Positions 35,956 to 49,589 are shown, numbered from the stretch's first letter. The stretch: DNA of 64,000 nt from Bog-473 sp963728845 (GCA_963728845.1 CAVSLS010000020.1:1-64000); one strand, 5' to 3'. Numbers and translations: made by a program. The notes: generated by a model from the sequence alone, not told the origin.

Positions 35956-36971
35956 CGGAAGCGGACGCCCCGCACGCCTTCGACGACCTCGCCGATCACG
36001 GCGGACGGCTGCCCCCCGGCGTCGAGTGCGTCGAGCAGGGCGTCGACGCCCTGGGGGTCGGCGACGAGCACCATGCCGACGCCGCGGTTGAACACCCGGT
36101 CCATCTCCTCGTCCGCCACCGCGCCCAGGCGCCGGATCTCGGCGAAGATGCGGGGCTCCTCCCAGGTCGAGCGGTCGAGCACGGCGCCGAGACCTTCGGG
36201 GAGCACCCGGGGGAGGTTGCCCACGATGCCGCCCCCGGTGATGTGGGCACACGCGTGCAGCCAGCCTCCGCTTGTCTCGCGCGCCGCCAGCACGGCCGGC
36301 GTGTAGATCACCGAGGGCCGCAGCAGCTCGTCGGCCACGGTGTGATGTGCGCCCTCCCACACGGGATCGCCCAGGTCGAGACCGGCCCGTTCCAACAGGA
36401 CGTGGCGGGCCAGGGTGTAGCCGTTCGAGCGGAGGCCCGGCGAGGGCAGCGCCACCACGGCGTCACCGGCGCGCACACGCTCGGGCCCCAGTTGGGTCCC
36501 CTGCTCGACGACGCCGACGGCGAAGCCGGCCAGGTCGAGCTCGTCGGGCGCCATGACGCCGGGGTGCTCTGCCGTCTCGCCGCCGAGCAAGGTGCAGCCC
36601 GCCTGTCGGCAGCCCTCATGCACGCCGGCCACCACGGTGGCGATGCGCTCGGGGTCGACCTTGCCCGTGGCGACGTAGTCGAGCATGAACAGCGGTTCGG
36701 CCCCGACGCACACGAGGTCGTCGACGCACATGGCGACCAGGTCGATGCCGACGGTGTCGTAGCGGCCGGTGGCCCGGGCGACCACCAGCTTCGTGCCCAC
36801 CCCGTCCGTCGAGGCCACCAGGACGGGCTCGGCGTAGTGCTCGGTGTCGAGCGGGAACTGGCCCCCGAATCCGCCGATGCCCGCCACCATGGAGCGCAGC
36901 CGCTCGACGGCGGCGTCGCCGGCCGCGATGTCGACCCCGGCGCCGGCGTAGGTGGCGCCGTCCTGGCCCAC
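35952..36971 (-). CDS. purM: phosphoribosylformylglycinamidine cyclo-ligase (AIR synthetase)
   Basis: 339 residues from the GTG at 36971. It converts FGAM to AIR with ATP. GQDGATYAGAGVDIAAGDAA starts the protein. VLVASTDGVGTKLVVA is the conserved ATP/phosphate segment, CTLLGGETAEHPGVM follows, and LPSPGLRSNGYTLARHV and AHITGGGIVGNLPRVLPEGL complete the AIRS fold. Intact. It begins 6 bases after the purF stop and overlaps pyrE. Confidence 0.93.
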   Translation of the reverse strand: MGQDGATYAGAGVDIAAGDAAVERLRSMVAGIGGFGGQFPLDTEHYAEPVLVASTDGVGTKLVVARATGRYDTVGIDLVAMCVDDLVCVGAEPLFMLDYVATGKVDPERIATVVAGVHEGCRQAGCTLLGGETAEHPGVMAPDELDLAGFAVGVVEQGTQLGPERVRAGDAVVALPSPGLRSNGYTLARHVLLERAGLDLGDPVWEGAHHTVADELLRPSVIYTPAVLAARETSGGWLHACAHITGGGIVGNLPRVLPEGLGAVLDRSTWEEPRIFAEIRRLGAVADEEMDRVFNRGVGMVLVADPQGVDALLDALDAGGQPSAVIGEVVEGVRGVRFR

Positions 36972-36976
36972 TTCCG

Positions 36977-38435
36977 TCAGACCCCGGGCAGCGCGGCCTG
37001 GTGGGCCGTGGCCGTGACCCGCTCGGGCCGGCCGAGCGAGACGGGCGTCGAAACGGCGGCGGGCACGGGTGTCGGGTACTCGCCGGTGAAGCAGGCGTCG
37101 CAGAAGCCGGCATCGGCTCCGGCGCCGATGGCCACGCTTGAGGTTCTCGATACTGATGTAGGCGAGCGAATCCGCTCCCAGGATGCGCGCCATGTCCTCG
37201 ACGCTGTGGTCGGTCGCCAGTAGCTCCTCGTGCGACGGGGTGTCGATCCCGTAGAAGCAGGGCCAGCGCCAGGGGGGCGACGAGATGCGCAGGTGGACCT
37301 CGGCCGCCCCAGCCTCGCGCAGCATGCGGATGACCGAACGCTGTGTCGTGCCGCGCACGATGGAATCGTCGACCACGACCAGGCGCTTGCCTGCGATGGC
37401 GTCGGCGAGCGGGTTCAGCTTGCGCCGGACGGCAGCGTCCCGCGCTCCCTGGTCGGGCGCGATGAAGGAGCGCCCGATGTAGCGGTTCTTCACCAGCCCC
37501 TGGCCGTAGGGGATGCCGCTGGCCCGGGCGAAGCCCTCCGCCGCCGGCACGCCCGACTCGGGCACCCCCATCACCATGTCGGCCTCCGCGGGCGCCTGGG
37601 CCGCCAGCAGCTCGCCCATGCGGCAGCGGGTCTCGTGGACCTCGCGGCCGTAGAGCCTGCTGTCGGGCCGCGCGATGTAGGCGAACTCGAAGATGCACAG
37701 CCGCGGCGTGACCTCGCGCAGCCACGGGACCTCGATGCTGGTCGGGCCCTCCGCGTCGATGACCACCATCTCGCCGGGCTCGACCTCGCGCACGAAGGTG
37801 GCGCCGATGACGCTGAGCGCGGGCGTCTCGGAGGCGAGCACCCAACCATCGGGCGCGTCGGCTGGACCGAGCCGCCCCAGGCACAGGGGGCGGAACCCGA
37901 GGGGGTCACGGACCCCGAAGAGCCGCTCGGAGCTCATGAGGACGAACGAGAAGGCACCCTCGAGGATGGGGAGCACGGCCTGCAGCGCCGTGGCCAGGTC
38001 CTCGGTCTCCGGGAATGAGTGGGCCAGCAGCTCGGCCACGACGTCGCTGTCCGTGGCGATGGAGCCGGGCAGCATGCCGACCTTCTCGGCCAGCGCGGTG
38101 GTGTTCGTCAGGTTCCCGTTGTGGCCCAGCGCGAAACCGGCCCGGCCGACGGGTCGGTAGACGGGCTGGGCCCCCGCCCAGTCCGACGAGCCGTGCGTCG
38201 AGTAGCGGGTGTGGCCGATGGCGACGTGGCCCTCGAGCCCCGAGAGGGTCCGCTCGTCGAACACGGTCGCCACCAGGCCCATGTCCTTGACGACCGTGAC
38301 GGTGTCGCCGTCGCTCACCGCCATCCCGGCCGACTCCTGCCCGCGATGCTGCAGCGCGAACAATCCGTCGAACGTGAGGTTGGCCACCCTCATGCCGGGC
38401 GCGTAGACCCCGAAGACTCCGCACGCTTCCTTCAC
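36977..38435 (-). CDS. purF: amidophosphoribosyltransferase, frameshifted near 3' end
   Basis: About 485 residues, catalysing the first committed purine step: PRPP plus Gln to phosphoribosylamine. The GTG start at 38435 gives VKEACGVFGVYAPG, so the nucleophile Cys is at position 5 after a short propeptide. ALQHRGQESAG and HTRYSTHG are glutaminase motifs. VVVDDSIVRGTTQRSVI is the PRPP loop. An extra base near 37131 interrupts the C-terminus; after repair GADAGFCDACFTGEYP and the Fe-S type Cys residues follow. Ends at the TGA at 36977. Confidence 0.92.
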
Positions 38436-38466
38436 GCGGCACCCATTCTCGCACAGGCCCGCGGCA

Positions 38467-40802
<2,336 letters not shown>

Positions 40803-40939
40803 GATGACCTCCACGATAGAGGCCGCGTCGGGTTCTTCTGGCCAGTTCGGCACCAGGGTCCGCAGGGGTCGGCAAGAAGAACGCGGGGATGGGAGTCGGT
40901 ACGCTCACCCCCGAGCACCAAGGGACGCGAGGGGGCATC

Positions 40940-42209
40940 ATGGCCGATTCCGGCGTAGCGCAGCCGCCGAGGGAGGACATCGTCCTCGATCCCGCGGCGC
41001 CCTACGGGTACACCAGGGTCGCCTCGCTGCAGACGCAGTTCGAACAGTCGGCGGCTCGGCTCCTCGCGTCCGACGGGTGGCGCGGGAGCGGAGCGCCCGA
41101 GCTCGTGGCCGACCTCGCCCTCGAGGGTGGCGGCGTCAAGGGCATCGGCATCGTCGGGGCGGTCTCGGTGTTGGCCGAGGCGGGCTACCGGTTCGCGCGG
41201 GTGGCCGGCACGAGCGCCGGCTCGATCGCGGCGGCGCTCATCGCGGCGATCGCGAAGAAGGGCGCCCCCATGACGAGCCTGAAGGGGTACCTCGACGGCC
41301 TCACCTTCACCGAGTTCATGCAACCGAAGGGCAAGCTGCACGAGTTCATGGACCACCACTTCGGGAACGCCGGCGAGAACGCTGTCGGACGCCGCGGTCC
41401 TCACCCATCGCATGGGTGTCTACGACGGCAACTTCCTCGGCACGTGGCTCGGTCCGATCCTCGACGACCTCGGCGTCCACACCTTCGCCGACCTCATGAT
41501 CACGATGGAGGACGATCCCGGCATGAGCCTCCCGCCGAGCCGGCGCTACGGGCTCGTCGTGCACACGTCCGACATCACCCGCGGCCAGCTGGTCCGCCTG
41601 CCCTGGGACTACGACTTCTACGGACAGAACCGTGACGAGCAGGAGGTCGTCGAGGCGGTACGCGCTTCCATGTCCATCCCCTTCTTCTTCGAACCGGTCA
41701 CCTTCACCGCTCTGCCCGCCGATGTCGACATGCCCGGACCCGGCGGGGGCTCCATCCCCACGCACCACGACGGCGGCACGGTGACGTGGGTCGACGGGGG
41801 CATGCTGCGCAACTTCCCCATCAACGCCTTCGACCGGGAGGACGGCGGTCCACCGCGCTGGCCCACCATCGGCGTCAAGCTGTCCTCGCTGCAGACCCGG
41901 TTCCCCGCCACGCAGGCCGCCCGGTCCACCTACGTCGAGGCGCGGGGCTGCCTCCACACCATGATGAACGAGTGGGACGCCTACGGCGTCGACGCCGCCA
42001 CGGCCGGCCGCACGATCTTCGTGGACAACGCGGGCATCGCGACGACCGACTTCGGCCTCAGCCCCGACCAACGCAACGAGCTGTTCCTCAACGGCGTCCG
42101 GGCGGCCACCGACTTCGTCATAGAGATGGGGGCCCGGGGCCGGGTCCCGCGGACCGAGGTCGAGGCCCGCCAGCTCGTCGAGGGACGCCGGAGCGCGCCC
42201 GCCGGTTGA
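40940..42209 (+). CDS. patatin-like phospholipase, frameshifted
   Basis: About 422 residues. LEGGGVKGIGIVGAV is the oxyanion GGGxxG motif, VAGTSAGSIAAALIAA has the Ser nucleophile (GxSxG), and TWVDGGMLRNFPINAF gives the catalytic Asp (DGG). These form the Ser-Asp dyad of patatin lipases that release fatty acids from phospholipids. The start is ATG at 40940 with GAGGGGG upstream. One shift near 41385. No signal peptide, so it is probably cytoplasmic or membrane-associated. It is divergent from purL. Confidence 0.85.
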
Positions 42210-42240
42210 GCCGGACGGACGAAGGGGCGAGCGCCCCGGG

Positions 42241-42842
42241 TCAGCCGGCGCGGTCGATGCGGTCGGCGCGCGCACGACGACGAGGTCGCGCTCGGTCCAC
42301 GTCGTCGCCGGTTCGAGCCCGGCGTCGGCGAGCCACTGCAGCTGGTCGGCCAGCTTGGACGGCCGGTCGTGATCGGAGGTCAACGGGGTCACGGCGTCGG
42401 CCCGGTCGAGCGGGATGACCACGTCGCCGAGCACGAAGCGCCCGCCCGGGCGCAGCACATCGGCGACCCGCCCGAAGAGCGCGGCCTTGTCGGGTCCCTC
42501 GAGGTGGTGGATGGCCAGCGCGGAGACGACGAGGTCGAAGGGGCCGTCGGGCAGCCGGTCGGTCAGCTCGGCCACCCGCAGCTCCACCGCGAAACCGTGG
42601 AGGCGGGAGCGGGCGGCATCGAGCATGGCCTCGCTCTCGTCGATCCCGACCGCGACCGCCCCACCGTGGCGACCGAGCACGATGGCCAGGGTCTCGCCCG
42701 TCCCGGTCCCGAGGTCGAGCACGCGAGAAGCCGCCATGCCGTCGCATGCCGTGGCGACTGCCTCTTGCAGACGCCCGTACGCCGGCACCTCGGCCCGCAT
42801 GAGGTCCAGGTAGGTGGCCGGGTCGAAGTGGAACTGGCTCAC
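42241..42842 (-). CDS. SAM-dependent methyltransferase, class I
   Basis: About 200 residues. VLDLGTGTGETLAIVLGRHG is motif I, VGIDESEAMLDAAR motif II, and FDLVVSALAIHHLEGPDKAA and RPGGRFVLGDVVIP follow. The acceptor substrate is unknown. GTG at 42842 overlaps the stop of the membrane-protein gene upstream. A base appears to be missing near 42270, because the frame otherwise continues antisense through the patatin gene. The repaired end is RADRIDRAG. Confidence 0.8.
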
Positions 42843-43282
42843 GGCGAAAGCAGTGCCTCGCGGCGCACCCAGGTCCAGCGCAGCACGAAGGCGGACAGGC
42901 CCAGCGTGACGACGTTGATCACCAGTTCCATCGCCCCGTTGCCTCCCTTGCCCCACACGCCGTGCTGCAGGTCGTAGAGCACGTCCATGGCGCAGAGGTA
43001 CAGCCCGGCGCCGCCCCCGGCCAGCAGCCAAAACAGGGCCGCCCGCCGCGCCGTCAAGAGGCAGTGGGCGGCAGCGACCAGGCACAGGGCCAGCCAGCCG
43101 TCGGCCAGGGGGAAGGCGTCCTCGAACTGGGTGTACCCGGCGCCGGTCTCCGACGCCACCAGGGAACGGTGGGCCAGCCAGGCGACCCAGTAGGCCACGA
43201 TCAGCAGGGCGGCCGCGAGCAGAACGACCGCCATGGTCCGCCGGTGCCGTGCCTCTACCACCGGGGTGCCCGCTGCCGTCAC
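42839..43282 (-). CDS. small four-helix membrane protein
   Basis: 147 residues from the GTG at 43282; TACCCT, a possible -10 box, lies about 7 bases upstream. Four helices: VVLLAAALLIVAYWVAWLA, ADGWLALCLVAAAHCLL, ALFWLLAGGGAGLYLCAMDV and VINVVTLGLSAFVLRWTWV, with the loop LYDLQHGVWGKGG. It is a recognisable group of uncharacterised actinobacterial membrane proteins. Coupled to the methyltransferase by a GTGA overlap. Confidence 0.6.
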   Translation of the reverse strand: MTAAGTPVVEARHRRTMAVVLLAAALLIVAYWVAWLAHRSLVASETGAGYTQFEDAFPLADGWLALCLVAAAHCLLTARRAALFWLLAGGGAGLYLCAMDVLYDLQHGVWGKGGNGAMELVINVVTLGLSAFVLRWTWVRREALLSP

Positions 43283-43493
43283 GAGAGCAGGGTAACCCCC
43301 GTCCCGGGGTGAAATGGGCCGTGCGCAACGGCCCAATACCGGCCCGTGGCGGTCCCTGCATTGGCGCATGGCCGTCGCGGAATTGCGGCGATGAATCCGG
43401 GCCGTGCAACCCAAATGGGACATTGCGGTACCGAACCAAAGAAACCTGGCCCGTTGACGTCTATGGCCCGTGGCGACAGGTCACAATGGGAAC
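43283..43493. other. intergenic region with short repeats
   Basis: Between divergent genes. It contains GGGCCGT-GCGCA-ACGGCCC (43316-43334), a perfect 7-bp hairpin, and several copies of CGGCCCGTGGCG or GCCCGTGGCGA. TTGACG (43454) could be a -35 box and CACAAT (43482-43487) a -10 box, but they are 22 bases apart, so the promoter is uncertain. No gene is seen. Confidence 0.45.
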
Positions 43494-43922
43494 ATGGCAA
43501 CGAAGACAAAGACTCCGGCTCCTCGCAAGCCCATGAGCAGTGGCCACAAGGCCGCCCTGGCTCGTGGGCGCGCCGAGAGTGCAACCGTTCGTCACTATCT
43601 CGAGGCGCTCGAGACCTCCAAGCCCAAGCGGGGCCGCAAGCGCACCCCGGCCTCCATCGACCGCCGGCTGGCCTCCATCGAGTCCCAGCTCGCCGGGGCC
43701 GACGCGCTGACCCGGCTCCACCTGCTCCAGGAGCAGAAGGACCTACTCGACGAGCGCTCCCGGGTGGACCAGGTCAAGGACCTCACCGCGCTGGAGAAGC
43801 AGTTCATCAAGGTGGCCAAGGCCTACGGCGAGCGCAAGGGCATCACGTACTCCACCTGGCGGGCCGCCGGCGTGAGCGCCGCGGTCCTCCAGAAGTCCGA
43901 GATCTCGCGCGCCCGCTCCTGA
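43494..43922 (+). CDS. basic helical protein, unknown
   Basis: 142 residues, lysine and arginine rich. It starts MATKTKTPAPRKPMSSGHKA, followed by long helices (SIDRRLASIESQLAGADALT, LTALEKQFIKVAKAYGERKG) and ends in a small folded part (ITYSTWRAAGVSAAVLQKS). The N-terminus could be disordered and nucleic-acid binding. The motif TYSTWRAAGVSAAVL is conserved-looking, but I cannot name the family. A CACAAT box 6-7 bases before the ATG suggests a leaderless message. It stands alone between convergent and divergent genes. Confidence 0.65.
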   Translation: MATKTKTPAPRKPMSSGHKAALARGRAESATVRHYLEALETSKPKRGRKRTPASIDRRLASIESQLAGADALTRLHLLQEQKDLLDERSRVDQVKDLTALEKQFIKVAKAYGERKGITYSTWRAAGVSAAVLQKSEISRARS

Positions 43923-43927
43923 GCCGC

Positions 43928-44955
43928 TCAGCCGGCCGCCGGCATGGCCGGCATGCGCGGCGGCTTCGTGTGACGGGTGGGCCTGGCCGCCTCCGTGCTC
44001 GGACCCGCGTGGGCGGCGGGCGCGAAGTACTGCTCGATCGCGTTGGCGAGGCCGCCGGCAATGACGTCCTGTCCGCTGCGGCTGGCGGCGAGCGTTCCCT
44101 CGTACGGGTCGGTGATGAAGAGGGGCTCGATGAGCGCGCCCGGCATCCGGCTCGGCGTGGAGAAGAAGCCGGGGTCCGCCGGGCCGAGCAGCATCAGGTG
44201 TCCGTAGTCGGCTGACGCGGTCGTCAGCGCCGGCCCACCCAGCTCGCTGTCGTCGACGACCCCGAGATCTGGGATGCCCCAGCCTTGGGCGTTCATGGCG
44301 CCGATGACGTCGCCCTGCACCAAGGTGGCCAGGCGGAGGTTCTGCGCCGAGAAGGTGCGGTCGGCGTCGTAGCCCGTCACGCCGCCCGCGTCGAGCGACG
44401 ACTCCCCAGCGTCGAAGTAGATGCCCAAGAGGACGTTGGCCTTGGCCAGGTTGGCGCAGACGTCGCGTGCCGCCACGTCGTCGTGCACGCCCTGAGCGGT
44501 GAAGAGGCCACCCGAGACGTCGTCGGGCTGCGGGCGGATCACGGTCTCCGCCCCGGTGCGCGACACCACCACCGTGAAACCCTTCGCCCGGAGCAGTTGC
44601 ATGGTGTCGAGCTCGACCGGCAGTGTCTCGTCGGCTTCGTGAATGGTCTGGCCCGCCTCGGTGTCTCCCACGCCGCCGGGGTCGAGACCGCCATGGCCCG
44701 CATCGAGGAAGACCGTGAGGTGGCGATCGCCTGAGGTTGGCGCGTAGCTGACACAGGCCCCGGGCTCGAAGTAGCTCGGGTCGAGCGCGTGTCCCGTGGC
44801 GACGCCTCGGGACACGGAGGCCGGGCGCGCGCCGACGCCATGGCGGGGGCGGGCAACGATTGCGCCACGAGCGCGAGGGTTGCCGCGGCGACCCCGATCG
44901 CGAGGGCGCAGCGCCGCGCCCACAGCAGGTGCACAGCCGGCACTCTGACGGACAT
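43928..44955 (-). CDS. N-acetylmuramoyl-L-alanine amidase, Amidase_3 type, frameshifted
   Basis: About 342 residues. The signal peptide is VPAVHLLWARRCALAIG with AAATLALVAQ, then a Ser/Ala linker. A shift near 44820 joins the two halves. VFLDAGHGGLDPG is the first zinc-binding His motif. The later position, usually SIHxN, reads LLGIYFDAG, so the usual third ligand His is missing. YGHLMLLGPADPG and MPGALIEPLFITDPYE are a subfamily signature. Secreted, acts on cell-wall peptide stems if active. An upstream in-frame ATG at 44973 is an alternative start. Confidence 0.8.
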
Positions 44956-44973
44956 CGAAGCCCGACGGCGCAT

Positions 44974-45094
44974 TTGGCATCACACTACGAAGCGGTGCTG
45001 AAGAACTGATGACGCCCCGGTTCGGGGCGCGCCGAGGCAGGCGTGGCGCCCGGGATCGCAGTGGTGGTGGCGTTGGGTTCGGAGGCCGAGGATG
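44974..45094. other. upstream region of the amidase gene
   Basis: TAGTGT lies about 9 bases before the ATG at 44973 (minus), which could be a -10 box giving a near-leaderless amidase message. No other feature is seen before the palindrome at 45095. Confidence 0.35.
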
Positions 45095-45136
45095 TTTCTG
45101 AAAACTCTCAATGAGTTCGTTGATAGTTTCCAGAAA
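45095..45136. repeat. intergenic imperfect palindrome, element 2
   Basis: TTTCTGAAAACTCTCAA pairs with TTGATAGTTTCCAGAAA; the outer 12 bases match at 11 positions, and the symmetry runs through the centre (42 bases in total). It has the same half-site logic as elements at 28058, 52409 and 52598. It lies 40 bases downstream of purQ and about 110 bases before the amidase start, on the minus strand. Confidence 0.65.
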
Positions 45137-45147
45137 GCGTGCCGGGG

Positions 45148-45172
45148 AGGGGAGGGCCGCCGACCCTCCCCT
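45148..45172 (-). terminator. hairpin after purQ, probable terminator
   Basis: AGGGGAGGG-CCGCCGA-CCCTCCCCT is a perfect 9-bp stem with a 7-base loop, a few bases after the purQ stop. It has no U-run on the minus strand, as is common for actinobacterial terminators. It ends the purA-purD-purB-purC-purS-purQ transcript. Confidence 0.65.
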
Positions 45173-45176
45173 GTCG

Positions 45177-45857
45177 TCAGGCCGCGGCCCGGGCCGACGC
45201 CGCCGCGACGAGCGAGCGCAACAGCACCAGCCCGTCCTCCGAGCCGAGGAGCGCGGAGCTGGCGCGCTCGGGGTGCGGCATGAGGCCGACCACGTTGCCG
45301 GCCCCGTTGGCGATGCCGGCGATGCTGTCCACCGAGCCGTTCGGGTTGTCGGCGTAGCGCAGCACGATGCGATCCTCCGCCTGCAGGCGGCGCAGCGTCT
45401 CGTCGTCGCAGGTGTAGTTGCCCGAGAAGTGATTGATGGGGATGACGAGCTCGTCGCCCACCCGGGTCCCCGCCGTGAGCACCGACGCCGTCGAGGCGAC
45501 CACGAGCCGGGCCGGTTGGCACAAGAAGCGCAGCCGCCCGTTCTTCTGCAGCGCGCCCGGGAGCAGGGTCGCCTCGGTCAGGACTTGGAAGCCGTTGCAG
45601 ATGCCGACCACCGGGCCGCCGGAGCGGGCGAAGTCGCGCACCGCCTCCATGATCGGAGAGAAGCGGGCCAGTGCGCCGGGGCGCAGGTAGTCGCCGTGGG
45701 CGAAGCCACCCGGGAGCAGCACGGCGTCGACCGACTCCAGGCGGGTCCCACCGTGCCAGAGGAGGACGCCGGTGCCGCCCGCGGCCTCGGCCGCCTGCAC
45801 GACGTCGTGTTCGCAGTTCGTCCCCGGGAAGACGACGACGCCGATGCGCGGCGCCAA
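45177..45857 (-). CDS. purQ: phosphoribosylformylglycinamidine synthase subunit PurQ
   Basis: 226 residues, intact. The start appears to be TTG at 45857, giving MAPRIGVVVFPGTNCEHDVV. A class I glutaminase that supplies ammonia to PurL. GICNGFQVLTEATLLPGAL carries the nucleophile Cys, and GLMPHPERASSALLGSEDG the His-Glu of the triad. It starts 1 base after the purS stop. Confidence 0.92.
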   Translation of the reverse strand: MAPRIGVVVFPGTNCEHDVVQAAEAAGGTGVLLWHGGTRLESVDAVLLPGGFAHGDYLRPGALARFSPIMEAVRDFARSGGPVVGICNGFQVLTEATLLPGALQKNGRLRFLCQPARLVVASTASVLTAGTRVGDELVIPINHFSGNYTCDDETLRRLQAEDRIVLRYADNPNGSVDSIAGIANGAGNVVGLMPHPERASSALLGSEDGLVLLRSLVAAASARAAA

Positions 45858-45858
45858 C

Positions 45859-46110
45859 TCAGATCGCCTCGAGCTCGAGCCGGCTCTGTTCGATCACTGG
45901 GTTGGCCAGGAGACGGTCGGCCAGCTCGGTCGCCGTCGTGCGGGCCGCTCCCTCGTCGGGCGCGTCGACCTCGAAGTTGAAGGAACGCCCGGCCCGGACA
46001 TGCTGCACGCCGTCGAAGCCGAGTGCGGGCAGCGCGCGCTCGATGGTCGCACCTTCCGGGTCGGCAATCCCGGGCCGCAACTGCACCTCCACGCGCGCCC
46101 GGAACCTCAT
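45859..46110 (-). CDS. purS: phosphoribosylformylglycinamidine synthase subunit PurS
   Basis: An 83-residue protein, the usual PurS size, starting at the ATG at 46110 within an ATGA overlap with purC. RARVEVQLRPGIADPEGATI, LGFDGVQHVRAGRSFNFEVD and LLANPVIEQSRLELE are PurS features. It bridges PurL and PurQ in the FGAM synthetase complex. Confidence 0.92.
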   Translation of the reverse strand: MRFRARVEVQLRPGIADPEGATIERALPALGFDGVQHVRAGRSFNFEVDAPDEGAARTTATELADRLLANPVIEQSRLELEAI

Positions 46111-47003
46111 GGCGTCGCACCGTACCAGTCGTCCAGCGAGCGCCCGGTTATGCGCTCGTAGGCCGCGACGTAGCGTTGCGACAGCGCCGAAGTCACTTCG
46201 GCCGGCAACGGCGGCGGGGGTGGCGTGCGGTCCCAGGGCTGCGCGGCCAGCCAGTCGCGCAGGGGCTGCTTGTCGAAGGCGGGCGGCGTCCGCCCCGGCA
46301 CCACCTCGTCGGCCGGCCAGTAGCGCGACGAGTCGGGCGTGCACACCTCGTCGCACAGACTGAGCACGCCGTCGACGTAGCCCAGCTCGAACTTCGTGTC
46401 GGCCAGCACGAGGCCGGCGGCGGCCGCGCGGGCCGCTGCCCGCCTGTACAGCTCGAGGCAGATGTCCCGGGCGGAGGTGGCCGCCTCGCGGCCCACCAGG
46501 TCGACGGCGGCGGCGAAGTCGATGTTGACGTCGTGCCCCTCGGCGGCCTTGGTGGAGGGGGTGAAGATCGGCTCGGCCAGGCGGCTGGCCAGCTGCAGGC
46601 CGGGGGGCATGGCGGTGCCGTGCACCGTCCCCGCCCGCTCGTACTCGTCGTAGGCCTGCCCGGCGAGGTAGCCCCGCACGATGCACTCGAGCTGGAGCAT
46701 CTCGGCCCGGCGCACCAGGAGGGTGCGGCCGGCCCAGCCGGCGGGCAGCGCGGCGCCCCCCAGCGCCTCCTCGATGCCGGCCGGGTCCGCCGCCAGGATG
46801 GTGCCCGGCACCACGTCGGCCATCTCCTCGCACCAGAAGCACGTCATCGCCGTCAACACGCGTCCCTTGTCGGCGATGGGCTCGGCCATGATGACGTCGA
46901 ACGCGCTCACCCGGTCCGAGGCGACCATGAGGAGCCGCCCCTCCCCCGCGTCGTAGAGCTCGCGCACCTTGCCCGAGAGGACCCGAGGCAACTCCATCGT
47001 CAC
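46107..47003 (-). CDS. purC: SAICAR synthetase
   Basis: 298 residues, intact, from the GTG at 47003 overlapping the purB stop. It ligates CAIR with aspartate. VLSGKVRELYDAGEGRLLMV is the N-terminal nucleotide loop, VASDRVSAFDVIM follows, and LQLECIVRGYLAGQAYDEY and LADTKFELGYVDG are hallmark motifs. The length and the C-terminal SQRYVAAYERITG match the bacterial/yeast-type enzyme. Confidence 0.93.
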   Translation of the reverse strand: MTMELPRVLSGKVRELYDAGEGRLLMVASDRVSAFDVIMAEPIADKGRVLTAMTCFWCEEMADVVPGTILAADPAGIEEALGGAALPAGWAGRTLLVRRAEMLQLECIVRGYLAGQAYDEYERAGTVHGTAMPPGLQLASRLAEPIFTPSTKAAEGHDVNIDFAAAVDLVGREAATSARDICLELYRRAAARAAAAGLVLADTKFELGYVDGVLSLCDEVCTPDSSRYWPADEVVPGRTPPAFDKQPLRDWLAAQPWDRTPPPPPLPAEVTSALSQRYVAAYERITGRSLDDWYGATP

Positions 47004-48301
47004 AGCACCGAGACGGCGTCGGCGAAGCGGTCGACGTGGCGGAGGGTGCGCGAGAGGTCGAAGGCCGCATCGAGCTGCGCTGGGGTCAAGGTGACCTCGG
47101 GATCGATCTCGAGCACCGTGCGCAGGGGGCGGCGCTCGGACCAGGCCGCCCGGGCGTCACGCTGCACGACGCGGTAGGCCTCGTCGCGCGTCAGGCCGGC
47201 GTCGACCAGGGCCAGGAGCACGGACTGGGAGAAGACGAGACCGAGCGAGCCTTCCGTGAGGTTGGCGAGGGCGCGGTCGGCGGTGGATCACCAACCCCGC
47301 CGCCAGCCCCGTCGCCTTGCGCAGCATGTAGCAGGTGAGCATAGAGGCGTCGGGCAGGGCCACCCGCTCGACCGAGCTGTGCGAGATGTCCCGCTCGTGC
47401 CACAGCGCCACGTCCTCGAGGCCCGCGCCGAGGTACCCGCGCAGCAGGCGGGCCAGGCCGCAGAGGCGCTCGGAGAGGATGGGGTTGCGCTTGTGCGGCA
47501 TGGCCGAGCAGCCCTTCTGGCCGGCGCCGAAGGGCTCCTCGGCCTCGCCCAGCTCGCTGCGGGCCAGGTGCCTGATCTCGGTGCACATCAGCTCGATGGT
47601 CGCCCCGATGGACGCGCAGGCGGCGAGGTACTCGGCGTGGCGGTCCCGCGCGATCACCTGGGTGGCCGGCACCGGGGTCAGGCCGAGGGCAGCGCAGACC
47701 CGGGACTCGACCGCCGGGTCGATGTTGGAGTAGGTGCCGACCGCGCCCGACAGCTTGCCGACGGCGACGGCGTCGCGCGCGGCGCGCAGGCGGCGGCGGT
47801 CGCGGTCGGCCTGCAGGGCCCACAGCGCGAACTTGACGCCGAACGTGGTGGGCTCGGCGTGCATGCCGTGGGTGCGGCCGGTGACGGGGACGTGCATGAG
47901 CTCGAGGGCACGGGCCTTGAGCGCGGCGACGAACGCACTCAGGTCCTCCAGCAGGAGGTCGGCCGCCCGGGTGAGCGTGGCGCACAGCGCGGTGTCGACC
48001 ACGTCGGAGGAGGTCAGGCCGTAGTGGATGTGCGAGCCGGCGGGCGCGCCGATGCGCTCCTGCACGACGTCGACGAAGGCGGCGACGTCGTGGTCGGTGA
48101 CCTTCTCGCGCTCGAGCACGTCGGCAACGAAGACCTCGTCGACCACCGGCGCCTTGGCCCGGCAGGTGGCCGCCTCGTCCGCCGGCACGACGCCGAGGGC
48201 GGCCTGCGCCTCGGTGGCGAGGAGCTCGACCTCGAGCCAGAGCGAGAAGCGGGCGGCGTCGCTGAAGAGGGCGGCCATGTCGGCCGGTGCGTAGCGCGGG
48301 A

Positions 48302-48305
<4 letters not shown>
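47000..48305 (-). CDS. purB: adenylosuccinate lyase, frameshifted
   Basis: About 434 residues. It acts twice in purine synthesis: SAICAR to AICAR, and adenylosuccinate to AMP. TSSDVVDTALCATL, TGRTHGMHAEPTTFGVKFAL and the signature loop KGCSAMPHKRNPILSER are present. In most members the loop reads GSSAMPHKRNP; here the first Ser is Cys, but the Ser that follows is kept. A one-base shift near 47285 separates the last 90 residues. It starts at the ATG at 48305 in an ATGA overlap with purD. Confidence 0.92.

Positions 48306-49589
<1,284 letters not shown>

Noticed and set aside
41346..43439. 697-residue minus-strand frame including the methyltransferase
   Set aside because: Beyond about 42270 it runs antisense to the patatin-like gene. 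The methyltransferase ends near 42241 after a one-base repair.
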